Below, in pieces: positions 18,510 to 30,005 of a DNA stretch of 64,000 nt (positions are counted from its first letter, which is position 1; every line of letters begins with the position of its first letter). The notes beneath the pieces are model-generated. The model ran no database searches and was not told where the DNA came from. It saw only the letters and a list, made by a program, of their open reading frames with translations. Source of the DNA: Tritrichomonas musculus (Eukaryota > Parabasalia > Tritrichomonadida > Tritrichomonadidae); contig JAPFFF010000005.1 of NCBI GenBank assembly GCA_039105265.1, forward strand, positions 5,751,501-5,815,500, given 5' to 3'. The translations under genes were made by a program, and so were the position numbers.

Positions 18510-21500
18510 ATGACAGAAAATATAATTAAAGATTTTGATTTTGATTTTGATATTAAAGACCATTGCGAATTATCTCCTTACATGGTTTTATCAGATTCTT
18601 CTCTATATCATTATACTGATAATTCTTTTTCAAGCGTTTACGTTCAAGATTCATCACATAATCCATACATTTATAATGTACTTCATCAACTTGAAAATGA
18701 TATTTTCTCAGAAAAGTATTATGGAGATGACAAAGAAAAAATTGAAGATTATCACAATTCTGTCCTCAATGTTTTACAAAATTTAATAAATATTGATAAC
18801 CAAGATCCATCGCTTGAAAGTCAATTTTATCATCCTTATGATATAATTCAAGATCAAATATACGCATTAGAAAATTTTCTTAGCCAATTAAAGAAAAAGC
18901 TCAAAAGAGATTTCCGGCAAATGCCTATATCAACTGCTCGCTTCCCCCATTTTCAACAACTTACAACAAACTATTTTTTTTATAATGATGATGATTCAAA
19001 TCAAAATGAAGCAAACCAAAATCAAAAAGATGAAGAAAATTTAACGAAAATAATTGAAAATAATAAAGAAGAAACCGATTTTCTAATTTCTTATGATTCG
19101 CTAATTCAATTCCATGAAATTATATCAAAACATACAAAAGCATTTTCTTTATCACCTTCATTTGTTCTTTCTATGATTTCTAAACTAAATTCTGTTTTAA
19201 CTTCTCTTCTTTCAAAAGAAACTCCAGAGAAAACTGATTATAATGATTTTACATTTTTCACAAGATTCCGAAACTTGCCGTCAGATATTTATAGTGAAGA
19301 AGAAAAAGCGATTAGAATCAAATATTTCAAATTAATTAATCTCATTAAGATTCGACTTTATATAATTCTTCAAAAAATGCATGAAAGCCTAGTCATTCTA
19401 CTACAATTCATTTTAATGGAGCAAGACAATTTCAATAATGAAACCGATAACACTTTTTCGTTCAAGAATTTCTTTCAAGATTCTCTTCCAGACACAAAAA
19501 GACGATCAAAAATAATTGAAAAATATTCATCAGATCAAATTCTCGATTTTTGCTTCAGTCCCAGCGGCGACAATGATTTTTTTCTCACGAAAGAAGGTGT
19601 ATTTCAAATCAATGAATTGAATTCTATTCAAAAAATTGAATTCAAAGAAGAAGAAAAAGAAAAAATGCATGAAATTCTCCAAAAAAGTGACAAGACAACC
19701 GCCAAACTTTCATTTTCAAATGGAATTCTTTATCTTCTTTTTAAGGAAGACAAAACGATCCATAAAATTCTCATCTCAAACGACCAAATAGTAACACAAA
19801 AAGAGAATGAAAAAGAAAACAATTCTGAGCGAGAATTGAAAGAAGAAGAAGAAAGCACAAAACTAAAAGGCAAAAAGCAAAGAGAGAAAGAAAAGAAAGA
19901 AAAGAAGATGAAAAGGAAAGAAGAACGAAAAAATAAAGAAAAATTTGAAAAAAATTTAGAAAGAGTCAAAATAAACATTCCTGATTATCCGATTGTTTCG
20001 GTTGGTTTTTATAATGACTATTTCAGAATATTGCAAAGAAAAAGTTACGAAAACCGTAAAACTACATATTTGTTCACAAATGTTGATTTGACACCGAATT
20101 GCAGGATGAATTACGACGTCTTTGAAGCCTTTGAAAAAAATGAAAAAGAAAATCAGATCAGTGAAACAACTTTTGAGTTTGAAATTGAAGATAAAGATGA
20201 GAAATGCAAGATAAATGACGCATTTTTCAGTGGAGATTTGATCTTCTTTACTTTTGATGATTCATCAGTTGAACAATTGATGATATATAAAAGTGGCACC
20301 ATTGAAAAGTTCAAGCATTCAATTTCGCCATTTCTCATTCATTCCTATTCGAGAGTGAAAATGGACAACGATTCATTTTTGTATGTTCTCGAACCAGTTG
20401 AAAAACAAGGGAAAGAATCAGTCTGCATCAACAAAATGTACCTTCCAGAGACGAAGCATTACATTCGAGCAGAAAGTGAAATCTTCCTTAATTATCCATA
20501 TCTACAAAAACTGTCTGACATTGTTGACAACTGTTCACAATTCATCATTAATAAAGAAGTATCGAGGGAGATAACAAGTGATGAATACATCAGAATACAG
20601 AAGAAAGACAACGGCGAAGAAGAAGACAAAAATGAAAAGAAAAAGAAAAATTCAATAAATAATACAAATTCTTTTTCATTTGAAATTTCACCTGAAGAAA
20701 TGAGTTGCATCATTCAAAGTCCTTCATCTATTGCAGAACAATTCGAATTCATTAAAAAATTAATCAATGGACTTAAAGATGAAAATTTAAAGAATTTCTT
20801 TGTTTGCTTGTTAATTAAGATTTGTGCAATTAATTTACTCTACGGAACTTCGAGTTATTACACCTCTAAAGACAAAATGACTGAAAGCACAATTAATCGA
20901 TTCAAGAAGTTTAAAACATTTTATTTTGATTTGATCTCATCAGTTAAACAATCAAGTAATGCTAACTATGAAATCATGCTTAAAGAATCGATTTTGTTCT
21001 TGTTAACTCTTGCAGGAAAGTTTCTCTTCTTGCCTGATCAATATGAAATGATGAATGAACGCATGAAAGACTTATTTTATGTAAATAATGAATCAAAGTT
21101 AATTTTAAGATCACTTTCGTCATTCATTTTTTCATATCCATCGTCATTGTATTTCATTGATGATTCATTTTATAATCAACTTTTAGAATTCAAAGAACAA
21201 ATTGATATTCAAAAGTTGTTTATGAAAAACATTCAATTAATTGTATTAGAGAAAAGATTCACAGAGAAAATAATGGATGATGAATTCATTCAATATATTT
21301 TCCCTTATATTCAATCCTTGTTTAAATACATTCATTATTTGTTGAGTAATGAATCAATTCCTTTGATTGAAACAGAAGAACTTTTCTCTTATTTATTTGG
21401 AATGAAAATAGAAAACCCATTTATGGCTTTAATGATAGAGAAAGAACTTGTTCAAATTGCACCAATTCTTTATGACAGAATTAAAAAAACTCCTGGAGTC

Positions 21501-24500
21501 GTAGAGAGTGATCAAGAGTATCGAAGACGCAATAAAGATATTGAACAACAAATAGTTCATAAAGAAATAAAAATAATTGAAAGCCAGCATCCTTACAACT
21601 TAAAAGTACCAGAAGAAGAAGAAGAAGAAGAACCAAAGAAGCATAAAAATAAATCAAAAAGTAGAAGGAGGAGAAGAAGAGATCAAATCGTTGAAGATAT
21701 CGGCGTGATTGACTTCGGTTTAAAATCAGATGTGATTTATTGCATCTTTGATAATCGATGCGAAATATCACCGAATGATTCACTTGTTCTTAAGAGTCCA
21801 AATGACAGACATGGCTCAAAGACATACAGTTCACGAAGTGACTTTTCATTTAATCAAGCAATCAACTTTGAAGATAATAAAGTTAGCATTCGAATGATGA
21901 GAGATAAAGAATTACAAGATCCTTGTTGGGGATATAAAATGACATTCATTGGCGTTTCTTTTGATAATACATTTTATTGGTATCCGAATTTACATTTGAA
22001 CTTTTATAATCATTTTATTGCTTTTCTAACAAATATTTATGAGGTTGCTTTCTGCTCAACAAAAGTAACTAAAAATGAAAAAGAATTTAATATCATTTTG
22101 AATAACAAAATTATTCAAGGCATTAAATTCGAAGAGATTGATAATTATGAAAAAGAAAATGATCAAGAAAATACTAATAAACCATTGAAAAGAAAATTAA
22201 CTAGAGGAATTTCTAGAGGAATTAGTTATGATTCTGATAATGATTCAGCTTTTGATGATAATTTTAAGAAATCTTTTCTAAAAGATCTTTTAACAGTTAC
22301 TGAAGATTCACAAACAAGAGGGAAACAATTACTTGATCTTCTTTATTCAAAGACAGCTAAACAAAATCGAATAAAATTAACTCAATCAACAAAATCAATT
22401 CTTGAAAATGAACATTATTTAGCTGCATGTTTGTTTAAGCAACTTGGACTTATAAACTTATGTTTAAAGTTCATAAATAATGAAATTTTAACTATTAATA
22501 ACAATGATAATGATAACAAATATGAAAATATTGAAGTTCCAAGTGCTCTTCAATCAATTTGGAAGAAAATTTATAATTTAAGAAAAGTGTTGTTCTTTGC
22601 TTATCAAAAATCTAAATATAAAACTGATTCTACTTCAATTAAATTGAATTTTATTAAATATTCAGAAGAAATTAAACGTAAATGTAAATTGCTCCTTTAT
22701 TCTGATCCTATTTTAAAGTTCAAAGAAAAAGGAAACCTTGATAATGACACATTAGAAGGAGCGTCGAAATCAATCTTTTCTTTTGTTACTTCAGAAATTC
22801 CTCTTTCTGACATTTCAGAATTAATTGACATTCGAAGAAAAAGATTGTCAATTACGAGCCAATCATTGAGTCATATGAAATCATTTTTCGAGAAGAATTT
22901 GTTCTTTGATTCATCGAAGTTTCTCTTTGTTAAATATTCCGATTTTTACAAAAATTTTAAGAAATTCGATGGAGTTACAGAGAAAGAATTAGAAGACTTG
23001 AATAAGTTATATGGATCATTATCATTACTTGTTGTTAAAACAATCTTTGATGATCCTTCAATTGCAATTATTCTTAATCATAACTTCCTTAAACAATGTC
23101 TCTTTGATCATACTGATAATGATTCTAAACTTGAATGTTCTAAAGTATTCATTAATATTTTAGAAAAGAACAAGAATAATGATAATTTTGCGCATGATTA
23201 TACTAATTTTGTAATGATATCTGCTATTCTCGCTTTTGCTGCAAAAACAAAGGATGATCAACTTGTTGATTACATTGTTTCAAATTTGTTGGTTTCTGAT
23301 CAAATTGATTTACAAAGTAAAAGATTGATTTTGACTGTTATTCCTTCATTTGTTGGATTAATGCCAGACAACAAAAAAGTTGTTGATAAAGAATTGGCCT
23401 TTTCAATTCTTTCAAAAAGTTTTGATTTGCCAGTTATTGCACGAACGATCTTTTATTGGCTCTCATTAATCATTAATTCTCAAAATGATGAATCAGCATT
23501 CGATTTCATTATGAAAGTCTTTAAAGGAATTGGCAGATCTTTCACTGGTCAAAGTTGCTTGTTTATAAATGAATCATTCCAGCCTTTTGCTCATCGTTCT
23601 GTAGCTGAAGGAATGATTTCATTCATCAGGCTTCTCATCAACAACAAGAATGAAGCCTTGCTCAAAGTTATCCATGAAATATTAACGAATAAGATCACAC
23701 AAAATGACACTTATAGAGATGAATTAATTGGCCTCTTTGCTTCAATTGGACAAACTTTGTCTGCAATGGAACCTGAAAGAAAAGTTGCAATAAATGAACG
23801 ATTAAATCTGGTTGCAACAATCATTGGCTTGAACACTTCAAAGAAAAGATTAAGAAGTTACGACCAATATGGAAAGAAAATTATAGGTGCTTACATAAAC
23901 AATGTTTTATTTGATCCAAACAAACTTGATTTAACTGAACAAGAAATCACAAATCTTCTTGATTTGCACGACAAAATTTGTAAATTAAATGAACAAAATT
24001 ATGAAGTTGAAATAAATCAGACTGAAATTTCAGAGAATTTACTCATTGCTACGTTTTATTCTTTCCTTCCTGTCATCATGCAAAACAAGAACAATGTAAA
24101 AATATTGATGAATGATGAAAATTTAAAACGTTCTTTATCTTTCTTTGAATTTTCAATGAATTCTCTGCCATCGAATGAAAATTCAATTCTTTTTTTGTCT
24201 CACCATTTGGAGCAGGCAATTACAAGTCCTCTTTACAAGTCAAATGAAATCTTTGGAATTGACAAATCAAATAATTTTAGATTCATGAAAATGAACTTTG
24301 GAGAAGTGACTTATAACGACGGAAATGACTTGATTAAAACAGTTCCTGATCATAAAAACGTCTTCATTTGTTGTCGTCCTTTTGACTCTGATTTAGAAAC
24401 TTATTTTGAATTGAAAATCAACAAAATTGGCAGCAGACAAATTTTTATTGGTTTTGTTGATTCAAATCGAAGCAAGATTGACAAAGCTTTCGGATTTGGC

Positions 24501-27500
24501 TCTGTTGGTCATTCGAAAGTTTTTTGTCGAAGGTGTCACTATCTTGCACGTCGACTAGAATTTGTTGGCGACCAAATCATGAAGAAAGAAAAGAATCCAA
24601 TCTTGCTAGAGAAAGACGATAGGATTGGTTGTTATTACACTAGTGAATACACGTATTTGACAATCAATGGGAAAATGAGTAAATATCGACTTTCAAATTC
24701 ATCATTGGATTCATATGTACCGATTATAATCATTGATCATGATGACGTTGAACTTGAAGTGACACAAAATGTGACAATTGTTGATCAACAATTTCCATTC
24801 TTAAAAGTTGACGATCCTAAATATTTCAATGAAAAAGACATCCAGAAACTCAATGACAACGATGATAGAATTGGCACTGATGGTGAATTTAAAGAGAAGA
24901 ATCATTTAATTGGCCAACAAATCTACATTTGTAAGACAATTTCTTCTCAAAAGAAATCTAAACTGGAAACAATTGATGTCTTTCCTCATGATCTTCTTCG
25001 TTACAGAGAAAATTATGGAATCATTAAAGATATCAACACTTTTAATGATAGTCGATTTGTCACTAAGTTGAAAGTTGAATCATATGATAATTACACATTG
25101 TCTAAAGACATAATTAATTACGATATCGATTCAAGATATGTCAAAGGTGTAAAGACAAACTTTTTCAATCTAATTGAGAATCGAACAAATAGAAAACTTG
25201 GAATTAACTCTTCCTTTGACATGAAATATTTGCCAGAGAAGCTTCGAAAGGGTTCTGATTTCAACTCAATTTCGAGATATTTAAGAAGCAAAACAATCAA
25301 AGATAATTCTAGGTCAATTGCAATCATAATGACAAGATATTTGACATTTGTTCTTCTTGATTATTTAAGGCTTTCTAAATCAATTCTGCTTCAAGATGAA
25401 GGAATTGAATCCGAAGAAACCAAGAAAATTATTCAAGCATTAACTGTGTCACTTCCAACAATCACAACATTTAGACCAAAGTTCATTTACACAATTGATA
25501 AAGATAAGCTTGACTTGTACAACATTTTCATTGATGAAAATGAAGAAAATGAAGAAGAACGAAAAGAAAGAGATACTCGTTATTTTTATATTTTGCCAGG
25601 TTTTTCGAAAATGTTTAATTTTTCATTCAAGTTGTTTCTTCAACAATCTGAAAAGTCAATTTCACCTGATTTCATATCTAAATTACTTGAATCTTCAATA
25701 GAAAAAAGTATGAATGAATGCTTGAATTCTTCTTCTTTGTATGACATGATTCCATCTGATGAAAAAATAGAATCACCAAGACCATTGCCTAAAAGATTGG
25801 CCATTTCGAAAGAACTTAATGATTCTAAATTAAAAGCACGAAGAATTGTTGGTTACATTCCAATTCTTCTTTCATCCATTCCTGAAATCTTGCCAAGTGC
25901 GAAATGCACGAAAAGAAGACTTCGAAATTCATCGGATGAAAACACATACTTCAACTTCCTTGTTTTTGACAATGTTAAAATGAAATGGAAGTATGACATT
26001 AAAGAACTTAGAGAGATGAAAATGAATCAAAACAAGAATTTAGATTTAAAACTTTATAAAGATTATAAATTAAAACTTGGAGTTTTGTTACTTTCGAAAG
26101 ATTTGCCTGAAAATCTATTAAATGGTTCACTTGGATTCATTCAAATCATATTTAATATCTTTCAAGCATTCAATGATTCTGAATTCTTATTTGATAAACT
26201 TAGAGATTTCATGAGTCATGAATTCTTAGAAAAATTCTTCTCTCTTGCAATGAAAAAGAATCCTCTTGTTTGTCCATTCCTTCAAGTTATCATTGTCAAC
26301 TTGATCTCTAAATATGGGTTCCAAGACACGTTATTTTATAATAACGCAAATAAAGCATCATTCATTTTTGGCCAGACTTCAAATAATCTATTCAAAATGG
26401 ATGATTTTCCTTCAGGTCAAAATGAACTTCCTCTTTTGTTTTCATTAATATCAAATTTGAGTCAGACTCGAATTTCTGAACTTTTAACGAACAATGAAAA
26501 CATCGGCGATCTTTTTGATAAGTATGACAATATAAATAATGAGATAATGAAAGTTACTGATAATGAAATTAGCAAAAAAGAACAAAAATTCACCGAATGT
26601 GAGATCCATAAAGAAGCATTCTCTTGGAGATCGAGAAGAAGAAGAAGAGGAAGAAGAAGGAGAAATTATCATGGAAATGACGATGATTCTGAAAATAAAA
26701 AGAAAAAGAATTATCGTTCATTCTATCTTGCTTATTATTATAGTTGTCTTTTGCACATCGACGAGAAGATTCCTTATCCAATGTTTCTCTTCGTTCACGT
26801 GTGGCTGATGCAGCAATTTGGTGCATTTAGAATGAAGGTAAACAAGATGGACATCAAGCAATTCAAAAAGATTGAAATTGAAGACAACAAAGAAATCATT
26901 TACAAATCAGAAATCTTTAAAAATGAAACAGATCTAAATTGCTCGCTCCAAAAGCTGAACATTTACGAGAGCAACGAAGAAGAATGCTCTGATGATGATG
27001 ACGATGACATTGATGAATTGATCTTGAGATCTGACAGCGACAATTCTGAAAATGAAGAAACTAACGATAATGACAATGATCAAAAGATAAAGAAGAAGAA
27101 AATAGACAAAATGGAAGATTATTATGTTGCTGTTCATCAGTTAACTGATAATAAAAACATTAAAATACCAAAGAATGGTCAAGGTGTCAATGTTTCCTTC
27201 CCTCTTGAAGTTATCGTCATTCACGAAAAAGGAAATAAAAACAGAAAGGCAGAACTCAAGACAGGCGATTTTTACCTAGTTGACTTCAGGCCATCTGAAA
27301 GCCAGCAAAAAGAGTGCTTCATAAAGAATTACGACCAAATCCAAACTGATGTTCAACAATTCAACTCACTTGCCAAATACGACAACGAACTTTTTGACTC
27401 CCTTTCACACATTAACACAGCATCAGCCAACAACAAAAATAGCAATAACACTAGTAATGATAACAATAACACCAGTAATGATAACAATAACACTAGTAAT

Positions 27501-30005
27501 GATAACAATAATAATAGTAATGATAACAATAATAATAGTAATGATAACAATAATAATAGTAATGATAACAATAATAATAGTAATGATAACAATAATAATA
27601 GTAATGATAACAATAATAATAGTAATGATAACAATAATAATAGTAATGATAACAATAATAATAGTAATGATAACAATAATAATAGTAATGATAACAATAA
27701 TAATAGTAATGATAACAATAATAATAGTAATGATAACAATAATAATAGTAATGATAACAATAATAATAGTAATGATAACAATAATAATAGTAATGATAAC
27801 AATAATAATAGTAATGATAACAATAATAATAGTAATGATAACAATAATAAGAGTAATGATAACAATAATAATAGTAATGATAACAATAATAAGAGTAATG
27901 ATAACAATAATAAGAGTAATGATAACAATAATAATAGTAATGATAACAATAACACTAGCAATGATAACAATAACACTAGTAATGATGACAATAACACTAG
28001 TAATGATGACAATAACACTAGTAATGATGACAATAACACTAGTAATGATGACAATAACACTAGTAATGATGACAATAACACTAGTAATGATGACAATAAC
28101 ACCAGTAATGATGACAATAACACTAGTAATGATAACAATAACACTAGTAATGATGACAATAACACTAGTAATGATGACAATAACACTAGTAATGATGACA
28201 ATAACACTAGTAATGATGACAATAACACCAGTAATGATGACAATAACACTAGTAATGATAACAATAACACTAGTAATGATGACAATAACACTAGTAATGA
28301 TGACAATAACACTAGTAATGATGACAATAACACCAGTAATGATGACAATACTATTAATATTGATGATGATGATAATGATGAGTATTCTATGTATGAAATT
28401 AAGAAGATTGATATGAATCCTTCTGTTGTGATTGATGATATTCCTGATTCAATTAGTCCGCGTGTTGTTTCACTGCGCTGCTCAGTGATTTCTATGTACA
28501 ACAGGATCATTGAAGGAATGATGGTCAGCTACACACTTGCAGAAGAAGATGATGACAGCAATGCTGAATCAAATTGGTGGCGTAACACGTCATCTTCCGA
28601 TGAGAAGCCATCCAGCCAGTACATGAAGCAAGTCATTGGACCAGCCTACTCGATGAGCACCAGGTCCAAGTTTGCCTTCATCAACAACATTCTCAAGAAC
28701 GAGAAGAAAGGCAACTGCGAGCTTAGCTTAATCTTCAACCGATTTGAAGCTGAGAAATTCCACAACAAGTTCACAAAAGAAGGCGGCAAAGACGAAGACA
28801 AAAGTGGTGTTTTTGCGCGTCCTTTATTTGTCCAGTTCATGGAGCAAGTTGACGATGACTCAATCCAACTCCTCAAAGTTCGAGGAGCTCCACCGTTCAG
28901 TGTCAACCTTGTTGGCGAAGGTGCAATTGATGGCGGAGGACCTGCACGTGAGATCTTTTCGTCACTGATCATTGAGATGATGAGCGAGCACATTGGAATG
29001 TTCACTTACAATCCGAACCGTCGTCATAAGAACAAAGAGACGAACCAAGAAGACTTGATTCCGAATCCAAGCAGCAACGAAACTGAATTAAGAAGTGAAT
29101 TCAGCAACGATGTTGAACGTTTATTATCAAAAGGACTCACTTTTTGTGGTGCTCTTATTGCTGCTTGTATCGTCTCGGCCCTTCCGCAGCCAATGAAGCT
29201 TGCTTCGATGGTCTGGGAATATCTGACAAGCGGCTATTTATCAATTGAAAGCATTTATGAAATTGACAGCAATTTTTATCACCTCATTCAAGACGCTGAA
29301 AGCCTTGAAAAAGTGGACCTCTCAAATTTGACCGATGAACAATTCAATAGAGAATTCAATCATGTTTTCGAAATTCATGATTCCTTCGGAAAGACGATAG
29401 AACTGGTCCCTTCTGGCTCAAAAGTTCCCGTAACAAAAGAGAATTTGCACGATTTCATTCAGCTTGCCAAAAAGTGGCGCTTACACGAATTTGATGACGA
29501 GTTGAAAGATATTAAAGAAGGATTCGAAAAAATAATGACTTATAAAAATATTACAAGCATCCTTCACCCCGACGAATTGAAATTGCTCGTCTGTGGAGAG
29601 CCAAATTGCAGTATCGAGCACATGAAAAATTTAATCGACATATCAGTCCCCTACGATGACACTCTGAGCGAGGATGATATAAAGACAATGTTTTGGAACG
29701 TTTTGGAGTCTTTCACACCTGACGAGAGAATGAAATTCATTAGATTCTCAACCGGAAATTTGGGATTGCCAGCACCTGGACTGAAATGGGATGAAAATAT
29801 GTCAGTGGAAATTTGTTCTAGAGAGGACAGAGAAAAAAATGGAAAGAATATGATTCACAGTTCCACTTGCTCATCAAGCGTTTCAATTCCATTCTTCGAA
29901 AAAGAAGATGAATTAGAAAGAATGCTTAGAATGGCATTAAGCTTCTCAGGAATTATTACTGATAACACAGAGCATTTTGAAGAGATTTCGGCTGATTTCT
30001 TTTAA
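18510..30005 (+). CDS. Giant SPRY and HECT-domain E3 ubiquitin ligase
   Basis: A single 3,831-codon frame. Residues 1-1900 are mainly helical and low-complexity, with a lysine/glutamate tract near 430-490. A SPRY-like domain lies at about 1,925-2,095 (YFELKINKIG, IFIGFVDSNR, DRIGCYY, LTINGK). An acidic region is followed at about 2,975-3,280 by a tandem S-N-D-N/D-N-N repeat. The HECT domain covers about 3,375-3,831: the N-lobe has NLVGEGAIDGGGPAREIF and the C-lobe has RFSTGNLGLPAPG and HSSTCSSSVSIPFF, with the presumptive catalytic cysteine at residue 3787. HECT ligases form a thioester with ubiquitin on this cysteine and pass it to substrate. SPRY plus HECT recalls the HERC1 class, but I see no RCC1 repeats. 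The HECT-coding part is visibly less AT-rich than the 5' half. Confidence 0.85.
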   Translation: MTENIIKDFDFDFDIKDHCELSPYMVLSDSSLYHYTDNSFSSVYVQDSSHNPYIYNVLHQLENDIFSEKYYGDDKEKIEDYHNSVLNVLQNLINIDNQDPSLESQFYHPYDIIQDQIYALENFLSQLKKKLKRDFRQMPISTARFPHFQQLTTNYFFYNDDDSNQNEANQNQKDEENLTKIIENNKEETDFLISYDSLIQFHEIISKHTKAFSLSPSFVLSMISKLNSVLTSLLSKETPEKTDYNDFTFFTRFRNLPSDIYSEEEKAIRIKYFKLINLIKIRLYIILQKMHESLVILLQFILMEQDNFNNETDNTFSFKNFFQDSLPDTKRRSKIIEKYSSDQILDFCFSPSGDNDFFLTKEGVFQINELNSIQKIEFKEEEKEKMHEILQKSDKTTAKLSFSNGILYLLFKEDKTIHKILISNDQIVTQKENEKENNSERELKEEEESTKLKGKKQREKEKKEKKMKRKEERKNKEKFEKNLERVKINIPDYPIVSVGFYNDYFRILQRKSYENRKTTYLFTNVDLTPNCRMNYDVFEAFEKNEKENQISETTFEFEIEDKDEKCKINDAFFSGDLIFFTFDDSSVEQLMIYKSGTIEKFKHSISPFLIHSYSRVKMDNDSFLYVLEPVEKQGKESVCINKMYLPETKHYIRAESEIFLNYPYLQKLSDIVDNCSQFIINKEVSREITSDEYIRIQKKDNGEEEDKNEKKKKNSINNTNSFSFEISPEEMSCIIQSPSSIAEQFEFIKKLINGLKDENLKNFFVCLLIKICAINLLYGTSSYYTSKDKMTESTINRFKKFKTFYFDLISSVKQSSNANYEIMLKESILFLLTLAGKFLFLPDQYEMMNERMKDLFYVNNESKLILRSLSSFIFSYPSSLYFIDDSFYNQLLEFKEQIDIQKLFMKNIQLIVLEKRFTEKIMDDEFIQYIFPYIQSLFKYIHYLLSNESIPLIETEELFSYLFGMKIENPFMALMIEKELVQIAPILYDRIKKTPGVVESDQEYRRRNKDIEQQIVHKEIKIIESQHPYNLKVPEEEEEEEPKKHKNKSKSRRRRRRDQIVEDIGVIDFGLKSDVIYCIFDNRCEISPNDSLVLKSPNDRHGSKTYSSRSDFSFNQAINFEDNKVSIRMMRDKELQDPCWGYKMTFIGVSFDNTFYWYPNLHLNFYNHFIAFLTNIYEVAFCSTKVTKNEKEFNIILNNKIIQGIKFEEIDNYEKENDQENTNKPLKRKLTRGISRGISYDSDNDSAFDDNFKKSFLKDLLTVTEDSQTRGKQLLDLLYSKTAKQNRIKLTQSTKSILENEHYLAACLFKQLGLINLCLKFINNEILTINNNDNDNKYENIEVPSALQSIWKKIYNLRKVLFFAYQKSKYKTDSTSIKLNFIKYSEEIKRKCKLLLYSDPILKFKEKGNLDNDTLEGASKSIFSFVTSEIPLSDISELIDIRRKRLSITSQSLSHMKSFFEKNLFFDSSKFLFVKYSDFYKNFKKFDGVTEKELEDLNKLYGSLSLLVVKTIFDDPSIAIILNHNFLKQCLFDHTDNDSKLECSKVFINILEKNKNNDNFAHDYTNFVMISAILAFAAKTKDDQLVDYIVSNLLVSDQIDLQSKRLILTVIPSFVGLMPDNKKVVDKELAFSILSKSFDLPVIARTIFYWLSLIINSQNDESAFDFIMKVFKGIGRSFTGQSCLFINESFQPFAHRSVAEGMISFIRLLINNKNEALLKVIHEILTNKITQNDTYRDELIGLFASIGQTLSAMEPERKVAINERLNLVATIIGLNTSKKRLRSYDQYGKKIIGAYINNVLFDPNKLDLTEQEITNLLDLHDKICKLNEQNYEVEINQTEISENLLIATFYSFLPVIMQNKNNVKILMNDENLKRSLSFFEFSMNSLPSNENSILFLSHHLEQAITSPLYKSNEIFGIDKSNNFRFMKMNFGEVTYNDGNDLIKTVPDHKNVFICCRPFDSDLETYFELKINKIGSRQIFIGFVDSNRSKIDKAFGFGSVGHSKVFCRRCHYLARRLEFVGDQIMKKEKNPILLEKDDRIGCYYTSEYTYLTINGKMSKYRLSNSSLDSYVPIIIIDHDDVELEVTQNVTIVDQQFPFLKVDDPKYFNEKDIQKLNDNDDRIGTDGEFKEKNHLIGQQIYICKTISSQKKSKLETIDVFPHDLLRYRENYGIIKDINTFNDSRFVTKLKVESYDNYTLSKDIINYDIDSRYVKGVKTNFFNLIENRTNRKLGINSSFDMKYLPEKLRKGSDFNSISRYLRSKTIKDNSRSIAIIMTRYLTFVLLDYLRLSKSILLQDEGIESEETKKIIQALTVSLPTITTFRPKFIYTIDKDKLDLYNIFIDENEENEEERKERDTRYFYILPGFSKMFNFSFKLFLQQSEKSISPDFISKLLESSIEKSMNECLNSSSLYDMIPSDEKIESPRPLPKRLAISKELNDSKLKARRIVGYIPILLSSIPEILPSAKCTKRRLRNSSDENTYFNFLVFDNVKMKWKYDIKELREMKMNQNKNLDLKLYKDYKLKLGVLLLSKDLPENLLNGSLGFIQIIFNIFQAFNDSEFLFDKLRDFMSHEFLEKFFSLAMKKNPLVCPFLQVIIVNLISKYGFQDTLFYNNANKASFIFGQTSNNLFKMDDFPSGQNELPLLFSLISNLSQTRISELLTNNENIGDLFDKYDNINNEIMKVTDNEISKKEQKFTECEIHKEAFSWRSRRRRRGRRRRNYHGNDDDSENKKKKNYRSFYLAYYYSCLLHIDEKIPYPMFLFVHVWLMQQFGAFRMKVNKMDIKQFKKIEIEDNKEIIYKSEIFKNETDLNCSLQKLNIYESNEEECSDDDDDDIDELILRSDSDNSENEETNDNDNDQKIKKKKIDKMEDYYVAVHQLTDNKNIKIPKNGQGVNVSFPLEVIVIHEKGNKNRKAELKTGDFYLVDFRPSESQQKECFIKNYDQIQTDVQQFNSLAKYDNELFDSLSHINTASANNKNSNNTSNDNNNTSNDNNNTSNDNNNNSNDNNNNSNDNNNNSNDNNNNSNDNNNNSNDNNNNSNDNNNNSNDNNNNSNDNNNNSNDNNNNSNDNNNNSNDNNNNSNDNNNNSNDNNNNSNDNNNNSNDNNNNSNDNNNKSNDNNNNSNDNNNKSNDNNNKSNDNNNNSNDNNNTSNDNNNTSNDDNNTSNDDNNTSNDDNNTSNDDNNTSNDDNNTSNDDNNTSNDDNNTSNDNNNTSNDDNNTSNDDNNTSNDDNNTSNDDNNTSNDDNNTSNDNNNTSNDDNNTSNDDNNTSNDDNNTSNDDNTINIDDDDNDEYSMYEIKKIDMNPSVVIDDIPDSISPRVVSLRCSVISMYNRIIEGMMVSYTLAEEDDDSNAESNWWRNTSSSDEKPSSQYMKQVIGPAYSMSTRSKFAFINNILKNEKKGNCELSLIFNRFEAEKFHNKFTKEGGKDEDKSGVFARPLFVQFMEQVDDDSIQLLKVRGAPPFSVNLVGEGAIDGGGPAREIFSSLIIEMMSEHIGMFTYNPNRRHKNKETNQEDLIPNPSSNETELRSEFSNDVERLLSKGLTFCGALIAACIVSALPQPMKLASMVWEYLTSGYLSIESIYEIDSNFYHLIQDAESLEKVDLSNLTDEQFNREFNHVFEIHDSFGKTIELVPSGSKVPVTKENLHDFIQLAKKWRLHEFDDELKDIKEGFEKIMTYKNITSILHPDELKLLVCGEPNCSIEHMKNLIDISVPYDDTLSEDDIKTMFWNVLESFTPDERMKFIRFSTGNLGLPAPGLKWDENMSVEICSREDREKNGKNMIHSSTCSSSVSIPFFEKEDELERMLRMALSFSGIITDNTEHFEEISADFF
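27436..28350 (+). repeat. 18-bp coding minisatellite (about 50 units) inside the HECT gene
   Basis: The unit AGTAATGATAACAATAAT and variants repeat in register for about 0.9 kb, encoding S-N-D-N-N-N or T-S-N-D-D-N-N. Two blocks are evident: a left block with AATAAT spacers and a right block with GATGAC and AATAACACT. Because the period is a multiple of three, frames on both strands stay open across the array (about 355 and 385 codons). These are shadows, not genes. Confidence 0.95.

Noticed and set aside
27436-28350. Regular repeats considered as a CRISPR array
   Set aside because: Units are 18 bp with no unique spacers, lie in frame inside a eukaryotic gene, and have no cas context.
27349-28510. 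Long plus- and minus-strand ORFs across the minisatellite (355 and 385 codons)
   Set aside because: They exist only because the 18-bp repeat keeps all frames open; the translations are pure repeats and the HECT frame is the real one.
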